Part shown: piece by piece, positions 13,786 to 26,100 of the stretch
Position numbering within the stretch: the first letter of the stretch is position 1
Layout: each line of letters starts with the position of its first letter
NCBI GenBank assembly: GCA_009192285.1
Contig: WBVU01000008.1
Location: forward strand, 1,870,370 to 1,934,369
Source of the DNA: Morchella semilibera
Lineage: Eukaryota; Ascomycota; Pezizomycetes; Pezizales; Morchellaceae
Direction of reading: 5' to 3'
Length of the DNA stretch: 64,000 nucleotides
Notes under the pieces: model-generated
The model's database searches: none
Told to the model about the DNA's origin: nothing
Seen by the model: the letters and a program-made list of their open reading frames with translations, nothing else
Translations under genes and position numbers: made by a program

Positions 13786-15691
13786 ATTGTTTGATGTGAT
13801 TTTGTGATTAATATTTCCTTTGTCTATTATTTGTTTATGTCAGTACGTACGAGAGAATGGGTTTGATTGATTTTTGAAATTTTCTTTTTCCTTATCATGC
13901 ATTCATAGCGAGGGGTCTCTTTCTATCTTTCCATTTTTTATTTAATTTTCGTTCTTCGAAATATTCACTTACCCCTACCCAGGGTGTTTCATTCTATATC
14001 TTGCTTGTTTTATTACCTTCACCTTTTTTTTTTAACTTCATTCTCTTTAACCCCTTTTCTTTTACCTTTTATTTCTCCTGGAGGACCTTATTGGCGTTTA
14101 TTTTTTGGTTACGAAGGTCGGTTGGTCGGTCGGTCGGTTTGCAGTATTTATCTTTCTTGATGACAATTTTTTTTGAGCGTTTAGTTATGGTGTTTTTTTT
14201 ATAAATATCCTTATTGGTTTTTTTCACCGCAACTATTGCTGCTCTATCGTGTACGGTTTGGTGGATCCTAAGCTGTGCACTTTTGGTTATTCGCTCCCCT
14301 TCTCTTTCTTCTTTTTTTCTTTTTTTTTTGGGGGCCCCCTAGCTTTTTTTTATTATTCCCTTTTCTTATTTTATTTCTGTATGTAACGGGACGTCGTGGT
14401 TGATATTGATGCTGAAAGCTGATGTAGTTAAGAAAAAAACAGATGGAATGGACAACAAAAAAGATTGGATTGGCTCGCGCCGGAAATTGGTGTTTTTTCT
14501 TTATAGGTGGAATGGTCTAGTTAGTTCGGTGGTAGCTCTGGTAGATTAGCCGAATTAATAGATCTTCTTTTTTAAAAAAATGAGTTCAAGTCCTGTGATA
14601 AAATGTGATTGAGACGATAGTGGTGATAGTTGTTGGATGGTGGTGTTGGTGTTAGTTGTTTGGCCTGGTCGAGGAGACATTTACCTGGAAGGATTAAGTC
14701 TCGTTGGTACGTAGACTCATCAATAAGAAATACATATTGCTCTCGCGTCCCACATTCATTAGCCCCCCCACTACAGCTGGCTCTATGTTTCTTACTTCCC
14801 CGCCCACTACTATCTTGAAGCCTGTGTCCCAGGCATGAGTAGGTACGTTACTTCACCACCAAGGGACGCCGCCAAAATCTCCTATATATACAGGCTGCCA
14901 AATAAAATATTCTCGGGCCCATGGTGAGGGGGCAATTTTGTTTTTGTGAAGTAGAGAGCTCGTCATAAAGAATTGGGGGGTGTCTTTGTGAAAACGAGAC
15001 CTTGAGACGCACTGTCTCCTCAATTAGAAGAAACCTAGCCCCATCAAAAAAAAAATCTTTTTTTTGGACTTTTGGCCCACCCCCTGGACTGCCTAAACTG
15101 ATCTTTAGGATATTTTCTATATAGTTGCTATATCCTCCATATATATAAGAAGAACCTGGGAATGCAGGTGAATAAGGCAGGAATAATTCCTATGGGGGAA
15201 CAGCCCCACTACATATATACAAATAATCCTTGTAACTGTCACTTACATTTTCAGGTTCCTATGGAGGTCAGCGAGTACTTTGGCTACCTTAGTATTGCTC
15301 GGCGGATTTTATCCATGTAGGGATTGGTCGTTGAAAGTTTCGTTTTCTCAAAAACACATCAAATGATAGCCCCTACCAGAACCTATTATTAAATTCTCTT
15401 CTACGTACTTACTAAGACGCCAGATATAACCAAAAAAGTGAAATAGCTACGGCTCTGTCATCGCTTTAGCTTATCACTAGTAACATTTCTATCCATTAGC
15501 TGTCGAGCGTCTGGGTCCAGAACACGTAAGTTTCCGTCATTAGCCATCACTCGGTGAATTCCGGGACAGAGATAACAGCCCAAGTGAACAAAGGGAGGAG
15601 GCAGGAAATCATGCACAAAACCTAATTTCCTACGCCGAAAATAACTAAAAAGAAAAACCCAGGCATGAGTGAATGAGAATTTCATTTTTGA
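13786..15691. other. Intergenic, T-rich downstream region
   Basis: Downstream of the SAM-PH gene the plus strand is T-rich up to about 14400, consistent with 3' UTR and terminator sequence. It includes a (GGTC)n run near 14118. No gene or RNA was recognised before the tRNA-Glu. Confidence 0.5.
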
Positions 15692-15763
15692 CTCCGATGC
15701 GGGGAATCGAACCCCGATCTGCTCGGTGAAAGCGAGCGATGCTAACCGTTACACCACATCGGA
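15692..15763 (-). tRNA. tRNA-Glu (anticodon UUC)
   Basis: On the minus strand the acceptor stem TCCGATG pairs with CATCGGA, leaving discriminator G. The anticodon stem GCTCG/CGAGC closes the loop CTTTCAC, giving anticodon TTC. The T-arm is CGGGG-TTCGATT-CCCCG. The D-arm pairs with two wobbles. There is no intron and the length is 72 nt. All stems close, so it is probably functional. Confidence 0.95.
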
Positions 15764-18470
15764 TTGTGGTCGTAGAGGTTTTAAGTATAGTCGAACAAAA
15801 ATAAAATATGCCTCACAATATGTACTTGATAGTGCTGGTCCGACCTCAATTTTTTTGGTAATCATTTATTAGTGGAGGTATTCTTGTTGTGTACTGGTTA
15901 GCCTGTTTAACTCGTCTTGGGTGTTGGCTAGTGGCATAGATGCTAACGAGGAACTTCACGTGACAGGTATATTCGAGTGACGTACTATGATCGAATTAAG
16001 CATCATCTAAAAAAAAAATATTAATATTGGCCTTGTTATGTACAACTCATTCACATAAAGGAGATACATCTACAAGAGCACAATTTCCTTATAAAGTCTC
16101 TTGGAGACGGCACTAATAGCAAAAGAAGGCCTGCGTACAGGGTACAGTAGTAGCCGCTCAAAGTGAATAGGATAGTATTCTGGTACTGAATATTAATGAT
16201 AGGATAACCTGCGCATACACTGAAGAACAAGAGTTATTCCGTGCGCCGCGCTCTATCGGGTATGATTTAAACTCGGACATAAACTGGAAATAAATAGATA
16301 CAAGAGACGAGATAGAAGAAAGTTCGTCTCGTCTCGCCTTTTTTGGAACTGGGCTTTGTTGTTTGTTGTTAATTAAAATCTAAGACGTGTCTTGATACCG
16401 CGTATACCGCACTTTAATTACCACTAAAGGACGAGTCTCCTATTTTGAGGGGACGGTGCAAATTTCAAGTTTAAAGCATCTATCACAACTAGGAAAAGCA
16501 CAATCTCTTGGAAAAGATCTCATTTTGGCTCTTTGTGATATATATAGGAAGACGGAATTAACACAAGCATACAAAGCAATTATACACTTACCTCAGCCCC
16601 GGACGCACGGGACCCTGTCTGACTAAAAACCCAAGCCGCGAAAGCATGGGTTAGAATTTCAATCGCATCCATTAATGTCTCTCAATATCCACCTCTCCGG
16701 CAGCACCAAGCAAGCCCAGGCCCAAACCGAGCATTTTTTTGATCTTATTCCCCCATACCAATGTAGGGCCGAAAGGCCGGGCCCCCCCAAACAGCCTTGA
16801 ATCATATCTTCGGTCACTGGTGGTGGTCAGCCGAGTCTAGTTAATATAAGCAGATCTAGTGTCCTTTGTTCTCATGGGCCCCCACTGATGGTATCTGCAG
16901 TAATGATCAGTGATTCTTAAAGGTTATACTACCTTGTAGACTAGAATACTCATATGTATAAATCATTAATCCCGTTGTAGAGTATCCAGAGTATTTGTCC
17001 AGTACCTAGCTAGACTACGGGCCGAGTGATCGGCTTACAATTTTCTTATCTTATTTTAGATAACAATCCGTAAACATAGCCGCGCAGAGGTCTCCTAGAT
17101 GTCCGTGTCATAACTCCACGTTGGCCTGGCTTACCCAAGATAATTAAATTCTCCCTGTCGGGTTTAGTCCACACTTACGCTGTCGCCCATCTAGGCCCCC
17201 AGTCCCTGAGAAAATAAACCCCCCACCACCTCTTCACCCGCCCTCACACGCGCCAACACCCGCGCCGCACAAGTCAAACCAGGCAAACACCCACCTCCCC
17301 CACCTTACCTAGCTAGGTACTAAAGCCTATACATACCGCGAAAACCCGCTCGAGTGCGCACCCGGCGCCCACCCGAGATGCCCATCGCTCGCGCGGGTGC
17401 CCACAGAAATGATTATGCGGGCCTACCGCGCGCTCGTGTGGAGTTGCTTGACTGGATTGTGGGACTCGATCGGGGGCATGTTGGGGTGACAGAACGGTGT
17501 TTCATCAAACGCCCGGCGCGGCTGAGTGCATGGGTGCCCGAGGATGGCATGGAGGCGACCTTGATTTGATATCAGCTTGTGGTTGTAGAGGTGGGGAGAC
17601 TAAACAGGCTGATGGAGGGAGGGAGGAGGGGGTAGCTAATTCGATGATCACATCTGAAAGAGTAAATACAGAATACAATAGTTGTAATGTACTCGGATTA
17701 TATAATTGGCTGGCGGTTGAAATATTGTGTATTCTTAGCGTAATTCCCCAGCCCTTGAACTTAATAATAGATGAAAGTCAAGATTTATAGTATGTACGCC
17801 ATATTATAGGTAGTCACGTTGAAAGATGATTATGCATGTATGAAGTAGAAATAAATAAATAAACAAAGGCCAGATGATTTTCATATATATATATCGAGTG
17901 ATATTCTGTGAGCATTCACCGATCCATTGAAGGAAAGATCTGCAAGGCAGCCAAGAGATGTTTAGGAAGGAAGAGGCTAGACTAATGCGGGAAGAACCTC
18001 GGCTCGGCCCGTCCCGCCGCCCTGTGCAGTTCACCTCAAAGAGAGGGCTTCGAATCACTTATGGCGCGAGAAGGCATAGGGGGTGGGTGTGTAAACCTCA
18101 GAGGAATTTTTTTTGTATGGGAATTAGACCGTTAGGCTAGGCACTAGTACAATTATGGGAGTAGATCTCCCAATTTCTATATAGACTGATTGGCTGCAAA
18201 CGCTGAAGTTTACACACCTACCCTCCATAGCTTCTCGAGCCATACGTGCGTTTAATTTGTTTGTTTACAATTAATATTCGTGCCTGAACGTACCTGTAGC
18301 GTTAGTAGCTGAAATTGATGATGACATTGATTCTCGTGCTAAGTACTCATATGCGTGTGCGTAAGGAAATAGAACAAAAAGGGAGAAGCACAAATTGAGG
18401 AAATAAACCAACTTGCAAATAACAGGTCAAAGGAAAAGTGAAGAGGACACCCGGGGGGTGTTGGGGAAAG

Positions 18471-18513
<43 letters not shown>

Positions 18514-18905
18514 AGTAACGTTAACAACATCGAATCATAACCTAAATTTTTCAACGAAATAAGTGAAGCTCGATAAACAAATAGAAAGAATAGGGAGAAC
18601 CTTGGTCTAAGTTAATAGCTCAAGATCCAAGTACCAATTCTTTTAATGCGATTCAGGACCAGAGGCCGAGGCATACGCAGCCCGGCACACCCGGAAAGGT
18701 ACCACCAGAGAAAGACCACGGGAAAGAAAGAGAAGATAAAAGCGGAAGATTCTCCACCATAGGCCCAGAAACTTAAAACCCTGTCAGAATACCGGCGGGG
18801 GCTAATAAACCTATAGAGCCCAATGGAACGAAACTTTCTCTTTTCTGCCTCATGCTCAGCGCTGAAGATCTTGACTTCACCAATGGCGTTTCGACTCACC
18901 GTTTA
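15764..18905. other. Intergenic region without recognisable genes
   Basis: Several short open frames exist, including one at 17354-17569, but none resembles a known protein. A 41-nt poly(A) lies at 18471-18511. A self-complementary GAGACGAGA/TCGTCTCGTCTC segment lies near 16302-16337. Nothing else was recognised. Confidence 0.5.
18471..18511. repeat. Poly(A) tract, 41 nt
   Basis: This is an uninterrupted run of 41 A, preceded by a purine-rich flank. No element body or target-site duplication was recognised around it. Confidence 0.9.
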
Positions 18906-20309
18906 CTAAAGCCTCGTTCTCACTTTACGAGCCCTAACAGATGTCATCACCTGCATGTCCCCTCTCGGCGATCTCCCTTTAAGATCCTTTACGTCTAACT
19001 CAGCTCCTTCATCTATCAAAACGTTGAGGTCCTCCATGAGAGCACCCTCATTCCTTGCCGCTAAATGCAGTGGCGTTCTCCCCGCTTTATCCTTCACATG
19101 CACATCGGCACCACCCAGCTCTACAAGTATTTTGATCGCTTCAGGCCCGTTCCCCGCTGCTTCAAGCAATGGTGTCCGGTCCAATTGGTCGACCGCCTCC
19201 GTGTCTGCACCCCACTCAAGTAAAAGTTCGCACACATCTGCCCATCCCATCTTCGCGGCTTCATGTAATGCCGTGCGGCCATTAACATCTTTTGTGGCCA
19301 AGAAGGCACCCTTCTCAAGTAAATATCTGACTAGTGCTAAATCCCCTGTCCTGGCGGCGAGCTGAATCGCGGATGATCTACTTTTCTTGTCGAAAAACTC
19401 GACATCAACATAGCGCAGCATGAGTTTCCACATGGGCACCTCCCCACCTATAATTGCTATGTCAATAGCAGAGGATGGGCCTGCAAATTTGTGGTCACAT
19501 GCGTCAACCTGCGCTCCGTTTTTGAGGAGAACATCCACCACTTCTAGATGGCCGTTGGCAGCGGCTATCTGTAATGGCCGGAACCTATCTTCTCCGACCG
19601 CATCGATATCCGAAACCGTCGCGGGCTCCAGCATCACCTCCACCAGACTCTTGAGCCCAAGCCTACAGGCCTCGATAAGCGCCTCGTTCTGCATCGCCAC
19701 GTCGGGTTCTGGCCGGGCAAGAAGTCGGGGGGTATATCCCCAGGGGGTGTTGTCGATTCGGAAGCCGTTAGAAATCAACATCCGTGCTAACCTTGCGCTT
19801 TTGTTTCTGACTGCCCACAACAGTGGACCAATCTGCTCCCCCTCTTCTAGAACTTCCACCGTGATATTCAGGTCCATCAGAAATTTCACGAGTCTCTCAT
19901 CTCCTCCGGATACCGAAAACGGCGGGTCAATAGCCACCTGACCGATATCCAGATGAATACCCTCTCTACAACAGCCAAGTACCGCCCTGATAAGGTCTTG
20001 GTCTTTTAGAGCGATGCTCCAGAATAGGGCACCGTGCGGGCCGTCCTCGGCGATTAGGTCATCAATGAAATGACCTCTTAAAAGGTGATGAAATCGTTGG
20101 CTGGAATGGTAGAGGTGTATGAGTTCATACGGAGATAGGGACTCCGCTATCGTTAGGAGGAGCTCGTTGGGAAGGGAGAGAATGGTAGGGGACATTGGGC
20201 GTACTTCAGGACTTGTATATTTCTTAAAATACTCGTATATTGTTCTGTATAGCTTAAATGATTTGATGGGCATAGACTGGAGCTCGAACATACGAACTGT
20301 TGGTTGCAA
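18906..20309 (-). CDS. F-box-like / ankyrin-repeat protein
   Basis: A single-exon frame of 467 codons. Residues about 43-78 (SLPNELLLTIAESLSPYELI, then a HLYHSSQRFHHLL segment) have the form of an F-box-like motif. Ankyrin repeats occupy roughly residues 244-445. At least four match the TPLHxAAxxG consensus well (RPLQIAAANGH, TALHEAAKMGW, TPLLEAAGNG, TPLHLAARNEG) and two are degenerate. In fungi this architecture usually marks a substrate-receptor candidate for an SCF ubiquitin ligase; the substrate is unknown. Three upstream ATGs precede MSPTILSLPNEL, so the true start may be the ATG at 20195 (codon 39), which places the F-box near the N-terminus as is usual. These genes are numerous and fast-evolving in filamentous ascomycetes. 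Family assignment is confident, function is inferred. Confidence 0.85.
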   Translation of the reverse strand: MQPTVRMFELQSMPIKSFKLYRTIYEYFKKYTSPEVRPMSPTILSLPNELLLTIAESLSPYELIHLYHSSQRFHHLLRGHFIDDLIAEDGPHGALFWSIALKDQDLIRAVLGCCREGIHLDIGQVAIDPPFSVSGGDERLVKFLMDLNITVEVLEEGEQIGPLLWAVRNKSARLARMLISNGFRIDNTPWGYTPRLLARPEPDVAMQNEALIEACRLGLKSLVEVMLEPATVSDIDAVGEDRFRPLQIAAANGHLEVVDVLLKNGAQVDACDHKFAGPSSAIDIAIIGGEVPMWKLMLRYVDVEFFDKKSRSSAIQLAARTGDLALVRYLLEKGAFLATKDVNGRTALHEAAKMGWADVCELLLEWGADTEAVDQLDRTPLLEAAGNGPEAIKILVELGGADVHVKDKAGRTPLHLAARNEGALMEDLNVLIDEGAELDVKDLKGRSPRGDMQVMTSVRARKVRTRL

Positions 20310-22074
20310 GGAAAGCTGTGAGGGAGCAACGGCTGACGGAGCTTTTGAGACAGTGTTTTTATTAGCCGACTATGCTGTGGGTTCTTTCTAGAACAGCCAT
20401 TTTTAGCTTAATTGACCCCACTATGGGCATATTGTAGTATATTTTTCTTAAAATACGGGTCTAACAAATTGTTCCCCTCTTTTGTGAGCAAGGGTACGTC
20501 AGGTTGGACGCCTGAAGGTGCTGTCAATGCAGCTCGACCAGCTAGGCAGGGTATGTCACTTTAGGTAGCAGATGTCTTGGGTCATGTCACTAAGATCTGA
20601 AGGATGGACTGGTCAATAGTCAATTGCTCTACTCTTTGTACACAGTACTACGCAATGGTGGGTGTCAGTTATTGTCAAGCATAGCTAGGTGGGGAAGACT
20701 TGCGTTAAATATACCGGGTGCTCCAGTGGTTGGAAGTGCCAATACGGGAGTGGGGCTATGTGGTGGGCGTCACCTATTTATTTTCTTTTTATCGATTGGA
20801 GGGGTACTGAGAGCCGCACGCCAACTGGAGTTAAAATTTGTACATGTACCTACAAGTACTTGCGGTGAAATTAGAATTTTGCAGGCAGCAACCACCGACC
20901 CCACAATTCCCTTAAACCCGCCAGCAGAGGACAGGGCCATGATAATTGAAGCCAAAGGTGGGTGGTTTTTTGTTGCTATCTAGATAAGTAGGGGTTTAAC
21001 TTGCACTGTTGTAGCCATTGGGTGTTAATTTAGTGGAATTGAATTGTTGAATGCCAATATTGGGACAACTTAATTTAGTCACATGCAGGTAGACAAATCG
21101 GAAATAAAACCTAGACCTTGAGAGTTGGGTGTTTTGTGATGTGGTACAAAGCCTCCGAGCAACGCAGCCATTCCTAAAACCGTTACACCTGTAGTAAGCA
21201 ACAGGTCATAGTAAATCACTCGCATTTGAAATGTTTTCTGCTGGAATTTTGAAAATACTTAGCCATCTCATGGAAGATCACTCGGGTCTAAATCTTGTGT
21301 TTAAGGATCTGCTTGGCGGTTTTCTTGGCTGTGAGACTTAGTTATATAATAGCTGTTAGATAAGGGAAAACGGAAGTTTTGGAATAGATTTTAGGGTTCC
21401 CAAGCAGCAGCGAAGTTTGGTTGTTAAGATAAGATAAACGCCTTGATGGGAATTCAAAGCTGATATGCCAAGCACAACCATTCCTTGGGTAGAGTGATTT
21501 GGCCAATCCCTGTTTTTCAAATTTTGGGCTCAAATTTTGGGTTCTTGGCGGGATTTTCACAAAAAACTATCGCCAAGAACTAAATATTTAGATTCAGTGG
21601 TTGTTGGCCAAATCACAGTTATGCAGAAAACAAAACGAGGTTTTACCATTGCCATGCAAATCCCCCCCCCCCCCCAATAAAACCCTGCTTAGACCTGCTG
21701 CCAAACAGACCCTAAAGTGTAGTATCCATCACTCCACACCGGTACGTACGTTGGTTAGTGACTGGAGGTAGGTATTAGCATCCGAAGTGAAATTGGTCTG
21801 ATAGCATAGAGCTCAACTCAAAGACCACGCGTACGACCCAGAACTAAGAAGATACTAAGCCATAGAGATAAATCGTGGCATGATCAGACCCGAATACGTA
21901 CGTATACGTAATTCTAGAACTAAAAATACTTAAACAGGCAGAAATTTATATCCTAGGGCAGTAGAGTATACGTACCTCGCTCCAAAAGCTAGATTGAACC
22001 TCATTTTCATCCCATCGATCTTCATTGCCCTTAAACGATTTTACCCAGTTAGAGCCCATCAAGACAGTACAACA
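20310..22074. other. Intergenic region with nested inverted repeats
   Basis: No coding region was recognised. The segment 21391-21716 contains nested perfect inverted repeats (described separately) and a C homopolymer near 21661-21675. The last 100 bp are presumably the MND1 promoter and 5' UTR. Confidence 0.5.
21391..21716. repeat. Possible foldback or TIR element with nested inverted repeats
   Basis: A 13-bp perfect inverted repeat (GTGATTTGGCCAA at 21494-21506, its complement at 21604-21616) encloses a 10-bp one (GTTCTTGGCG at 21541-21550, its complement at 21571-21580). Outside them, the ends share loosely complementary words: TTAGGGTTCCCAAGCAGCAG on the left, and on the right a segment whose complement contains TTTAGGGTCTGTTTGGCAGCAG. 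No clear target-site duplication was seen. It could be a non-autonomous DNA transposon relic. Confidence 0.35.
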
Positions 22075-22801
22075 ATGGTAAGGCACCTCCCCCATTATAA
22101 ATTCTATCCAACAGAGTAGACTCACAACTATATACCCTCAGCCTCCTAAAACTCTTCCTCCACCAGCTAAATTGAATCTCATCTTGACCTACTTCCACAC
22201 AACCCTCACCGCACACTCCATCAAAGACCTCGAAAAGTCACTCCCCTCCGCTGCTGGCATCTCTCCAATGGTTGTCAAGGACTTTCTCGCAGCACTCTCC
22301 GACGAGGGTCTGATCCGCGTTGAAAAGATCGGCTCTGGTAACTGGTATTGGAGCTTCCGGAGCGACGAGAAAAAGGCTAAAGAGAGAACTCTGGCCGGCC
22401 TTGAGAAGGAGCTCGAAAAGCTGGAAAAATTGGTAGAGGAGGTGAGGAGTGAGTTGGAGAGTGAAGGGATCGAAGGCGAAGAAGTGAAAGAGAGGGCAAG
22501 ACTGGCAGAGAGGGTCCAGGAGTTGACAGTGGAAAGAGCGGCGTTGAAGGAAGAGTGGGGAAGGTGTGATCCGGAGATTGAGGGCAGAAGGACACAGGAG
22601 ATGAAGAGGATGAGAGAAGCTATTAATAGGTGCAACGGTAAGTAATATTTACTCCCTCCTGTTGGGGATTCGGGAGCTGATAGGGTAGATAATCTTTACG
22701 CACTCGAGAGCTATGTTAGGGAAGCAACCAACGGGGACAGAGAGAAGATCGAGGCATGTAGAAAGATGTTTGGGATGGAGGAGGACTTAGAGTATGTTTG
22801 A
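22075..22801 (+). CDS. MND1: Meiotic nuclear division protein 1 (Mnd1)
   Basis: Mnd1 pairs with Hop2 and stimulates Dmc1/Rad51 strand invasion during meiotic recombination in the nucleus. Exons are 22075-22077 (ATG only), 22142-22637 and 22689-22801, giving 203 residues, close to the usual 205-220. Splicing the ATG to CCTCCTAAA gives MPPKTLPPPAK. The winged-helix region contains LEKSLPSAAGISPMVVKDFL and LSDEGLIRVEKIGSGNWYW, the family hallmark. A central coiled coil runs roughly from residue 80 to 155. The last exon gives NLYALESYVREA and ends MFGMEEDLEYV, matching the conserved C-terminus. Introns are 64 and 51 nt. The first 3' splice option after the second donor (22683) would give an immediate stop, so 22688 is chosen. 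The CDS length divides by three with no break, so the gene looks intact. Confidence 0.93.
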
Positions 22802-23087
22802 ACGACCTAATATGTGGCTATTAATATAATATATCCGAGTAATCGTAGCTAGATTGTTGTTAACCATTTGACGCTCGTGGTAAAGTTCTAAATTGAGGTA
22901 CGGTTTCTAGTAGAATTTTTTGCAAAGATAAGTACTAATGGGGTTGGTTCCTTGGTTCGTGCTCACCGCAAACATTATTCTAAGGGCCAGTCGGATAGAC
23001 AATAATCTTCTCAGAAGCGATGGCTAACTTAATTGTGACTAGCCTGAAATCATGTGACATCACTCGGTTCCGTGGGATTGATATTTT

Positions 23088-23149
23088 TCACTTGATTGAT
23101 TGATTGATTAATTGATACTTCAGGCATGCATGCAGCCCATAGGCTATGG
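23088..23149 (-). repeat. Retroposon 3'-tail fragment (CATAGCC hairpin plus TCAA repeat)
   Basis: Read on the minus strand this is GCCATAGCC-TATG-GGCTGCATGCATG followed by a tail of TCAA/TTAA tetranucleotides. It matches the hairpin at the 3' end of the LINE at 51198-51215. The upstream minus-strand sequence (a CCGGAG, AGGAGG and GGTTTTGCC word order) also resembles the copy at 36802-36864, pointing to one repeat family. Confidence 0.6.
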
Positions 23150-26100
23150 CAAAACCTTTCCTCCTACTCTCCGGAGGCAGGGTACAGTTTCCCTCGTCAC
23201 TAAAGAAATAATAGCGAAGTAAATCAGTAAATGAAATATAAAAAAGAACTGGACGTAATAAGAAGCCCCAAATTTGTCACTTTATCATATGGAAACAATG
23301 AAATACGTTTCCCGGGTGTCTCTCTTCGGCTCTCCCCACCCACGCTGTATTTCTCGCTCCTCTTCGTTGCCCTCCGCATCTCTTTCGTCCTGGTGTCTGT
23401 GTTTCAGGATATTCTTTTTTTCCCCTACTTGGATCCATATACACCTTAGTATCGGGATTATTATAGAGAAGACCAAGACTTTAGTGTAAAGAACCATTTC
23501 TTCCTGAGACAATATGACACTCCATGCAGGGGCCGACTTAAGCTTAATTGGTTGTCGCAGAACCAATGAGAACTCGGCATTACCTGTCCCCCTAAACAGA
23601 TGCCTGGTTCAGTACCCCCCACAAGTCGGAAGGCCTTTCGAATTAGCTGTTTACTAAAACAAGAGGTAAAAATATTGGTTACTGTATTGAATTAAGAAAT
23701 GATATGAGTGCAAAATTCAAAGTCAACAATAAAGTCAAACCCTAAAAATCCCTTCTTAAATCCTAACTTGTACTCAGATATTCAAGACATATATCTTTCC
23801 GGTTACTCCCAAGCCCGTCCCCTTACGAGGACTGACCTACTTTAGGTATTCTTAGTTGAGCTTTTCCATACAGGTCCTACCTATATACCTCAACGTTCGT
23901 AAACCCCAAATATCTCACAACCATCTGATCCTGGATCCCCAGAACTTTCCTCACTTTCTTTGGTATTGTCCTCTCATCTATAACCTGCATTTCTCTTTAA
24001 CTGTATATGGACAGAGCCAACTGTCTAGATTCTGCACAATGAGGGATTCCTCCCTGCAAAGACAGAAAATGGCCCATAAGCGTCTCCGTAGTCTAGTGCA
24101 AATGTAACAAAATAGCCAAAGCACGCGCAGAAGGAACGGCTGATGTTACCCTTGCTAGGCCTTACGGTTAAAAGATTCATGGTTTTAATAAAGTGCATAC
24201 GTTGGTGTCTTCCCCGGCAAAATTTCCCCTGCTAGATCGCAGTTGTTTCTGTGGCTGCGGTGGTGTGCTCGCACCGTCAATGAACTTTAGTGGATGGCGG
24301 ATATCCGTAGATAGACGATAGAGGTGGACCAGGACTGCGTACCAGCCGGCCGGAAACGGTTCAGCGAGCCCCCAAGTGGCCCGAATATTGAGACAGACCG
24401 ACCACGAACGAGGGGCTAACACGAATATATTGCACGGCGGTGGCCAAATCTCTGTTGTTCATTGCCGAATTAATTTATCCCCGCCCGTCTTAAGCTTTCA
24501 GATCATACCCCCCGCGCTAAGGCGACATTGGGGTGAACCGCCTCGCTGATTCGGAGACTTTTAATGACTGGTATGCCAAGCATGAGACTACACCTTTGGA
24601 TGGACCGGTATTCCAATCGGAAACTTCCACGACCGGGATGTGTCTGCTACTGGACGGAGTAATAGCTTCTAGTGCATCGCAGGAAATCTGGCATTCAATA
24701 AACACATGTCAATGAGGGCCAATCGGATTTCTTTCAATAGAGGACCGTAGAATTGTGAGTTGTACATACTCACAATATGGCGTATCGGACTCTAGTACGG
24801 GACACGAATTCATATGTCCTCGAAATCGAATGAGTGGTGTTCCTAGAGCAAATCGTTTCGGTTGCAACCCCTAAAGCAGCACCTAAAATACAAACCCTTC
24901 TAGTCGTCCCTATATAATGACTAATTCCCCAGACCAATACTATCATTAACATATATAGGTAACCTTACCATACGGTCTCCTCTGATTTGATTCCTGAGTG
25001 GCCATGTGTATGTGCTATACTTGGTCGGTAACTTCCTATTCGCCATTGGGCTAGGATAGACTATACCCTCATGCCCGAAAGAACAAACTTTACATAGAAT
25101 AGACTTACAGACCAAGGATACAACCCTAGTATATAGTGTGCGTCTAAGTTCTTGGGGACCCGATGGTATTCTAGTTGCTCAGAAGCAATCAGGTAATAGC
25201 GGGTACTGACCGCTCGAATGTACAATAGTAAATTAGCAACAACGACGGCTCAAATGTGTTTAGGAGAGCGAGTGATATCACATGATTCAAACGACACGTC
25301 TTGCGGTGGACCTAGTGAACGGAGACCACCCCCCGCCTTTCTATCACACCACTTGCAGATTTTAACTCGATATAACTGGCCCTGCCTATCATCGGCAGGC
25401 GGGTAGTCCTCCGGCCCGTTGGCAAACGCTGCTACATCGTCCAACCGGCATGGGGCCGGGTTTCAGCACCCGTGGTCGTGGAACTCCCGTGGGAGCTCTC
25501 CGACTGGCTCACTAGCTATATATCTGCCTATACAGCTTGAAATTTTTCCAGGAAGCGGTGGTAAAACGAACGATTGCGCTCTGCTCCTTCATTTAAATAT
25601 TTATGGTGATGTCGTGTTGCCATTTCGACCAACTGCTGGAACTAGCAGGGTATGTGCTAGCAACAACAAATTTCAGTGTCTTTCATCTCACTAAAGTTTT
25701 CCGGCGCGGCAAGTTTATCTCTGCCTCTGCCATCTCGATAGAAACAAGCGAAGAATCCTCAAGGATTCCAAAATCCCCAGCGCACGTGTACGTAGATCTA
25801 ATACGTAGCCGAGACAAGTAATCATATATATGTAAATCTCCATAGAAAATTCTCGGCAGATCCACACTGCGCTGCACTGCGCTTCATCATCCAAGGAATG
25901 AGAAGTGCTTACGCAGTCCTATGAAACAACTATTCCGTATGGCTACCAACCCAAACACCGACCCACCCAGGTCCGCATTTCAAAGTCCACCGCTGCTACA
26001 GCTTGCGATGTTGGCGCCCTCTTCGTTCATTTATGCCGGCCTCAAGCACTACTGCCGAAACTGCAAGAAAATAACCTTACTGCCTGCATGCACCGCCACA

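Noticed and set aside
17354-17569. 71-codon GC-rich open frame
   Set aside because: No family match, no splice extension, and codon use is not convincing against the local GC-rich composition.
18612-18899. 95-codon minus-strand frame just downstream of the ankyrin gene
   Set aside because: No recognisable domain and no splice sites joining it to the neighbouring gene.
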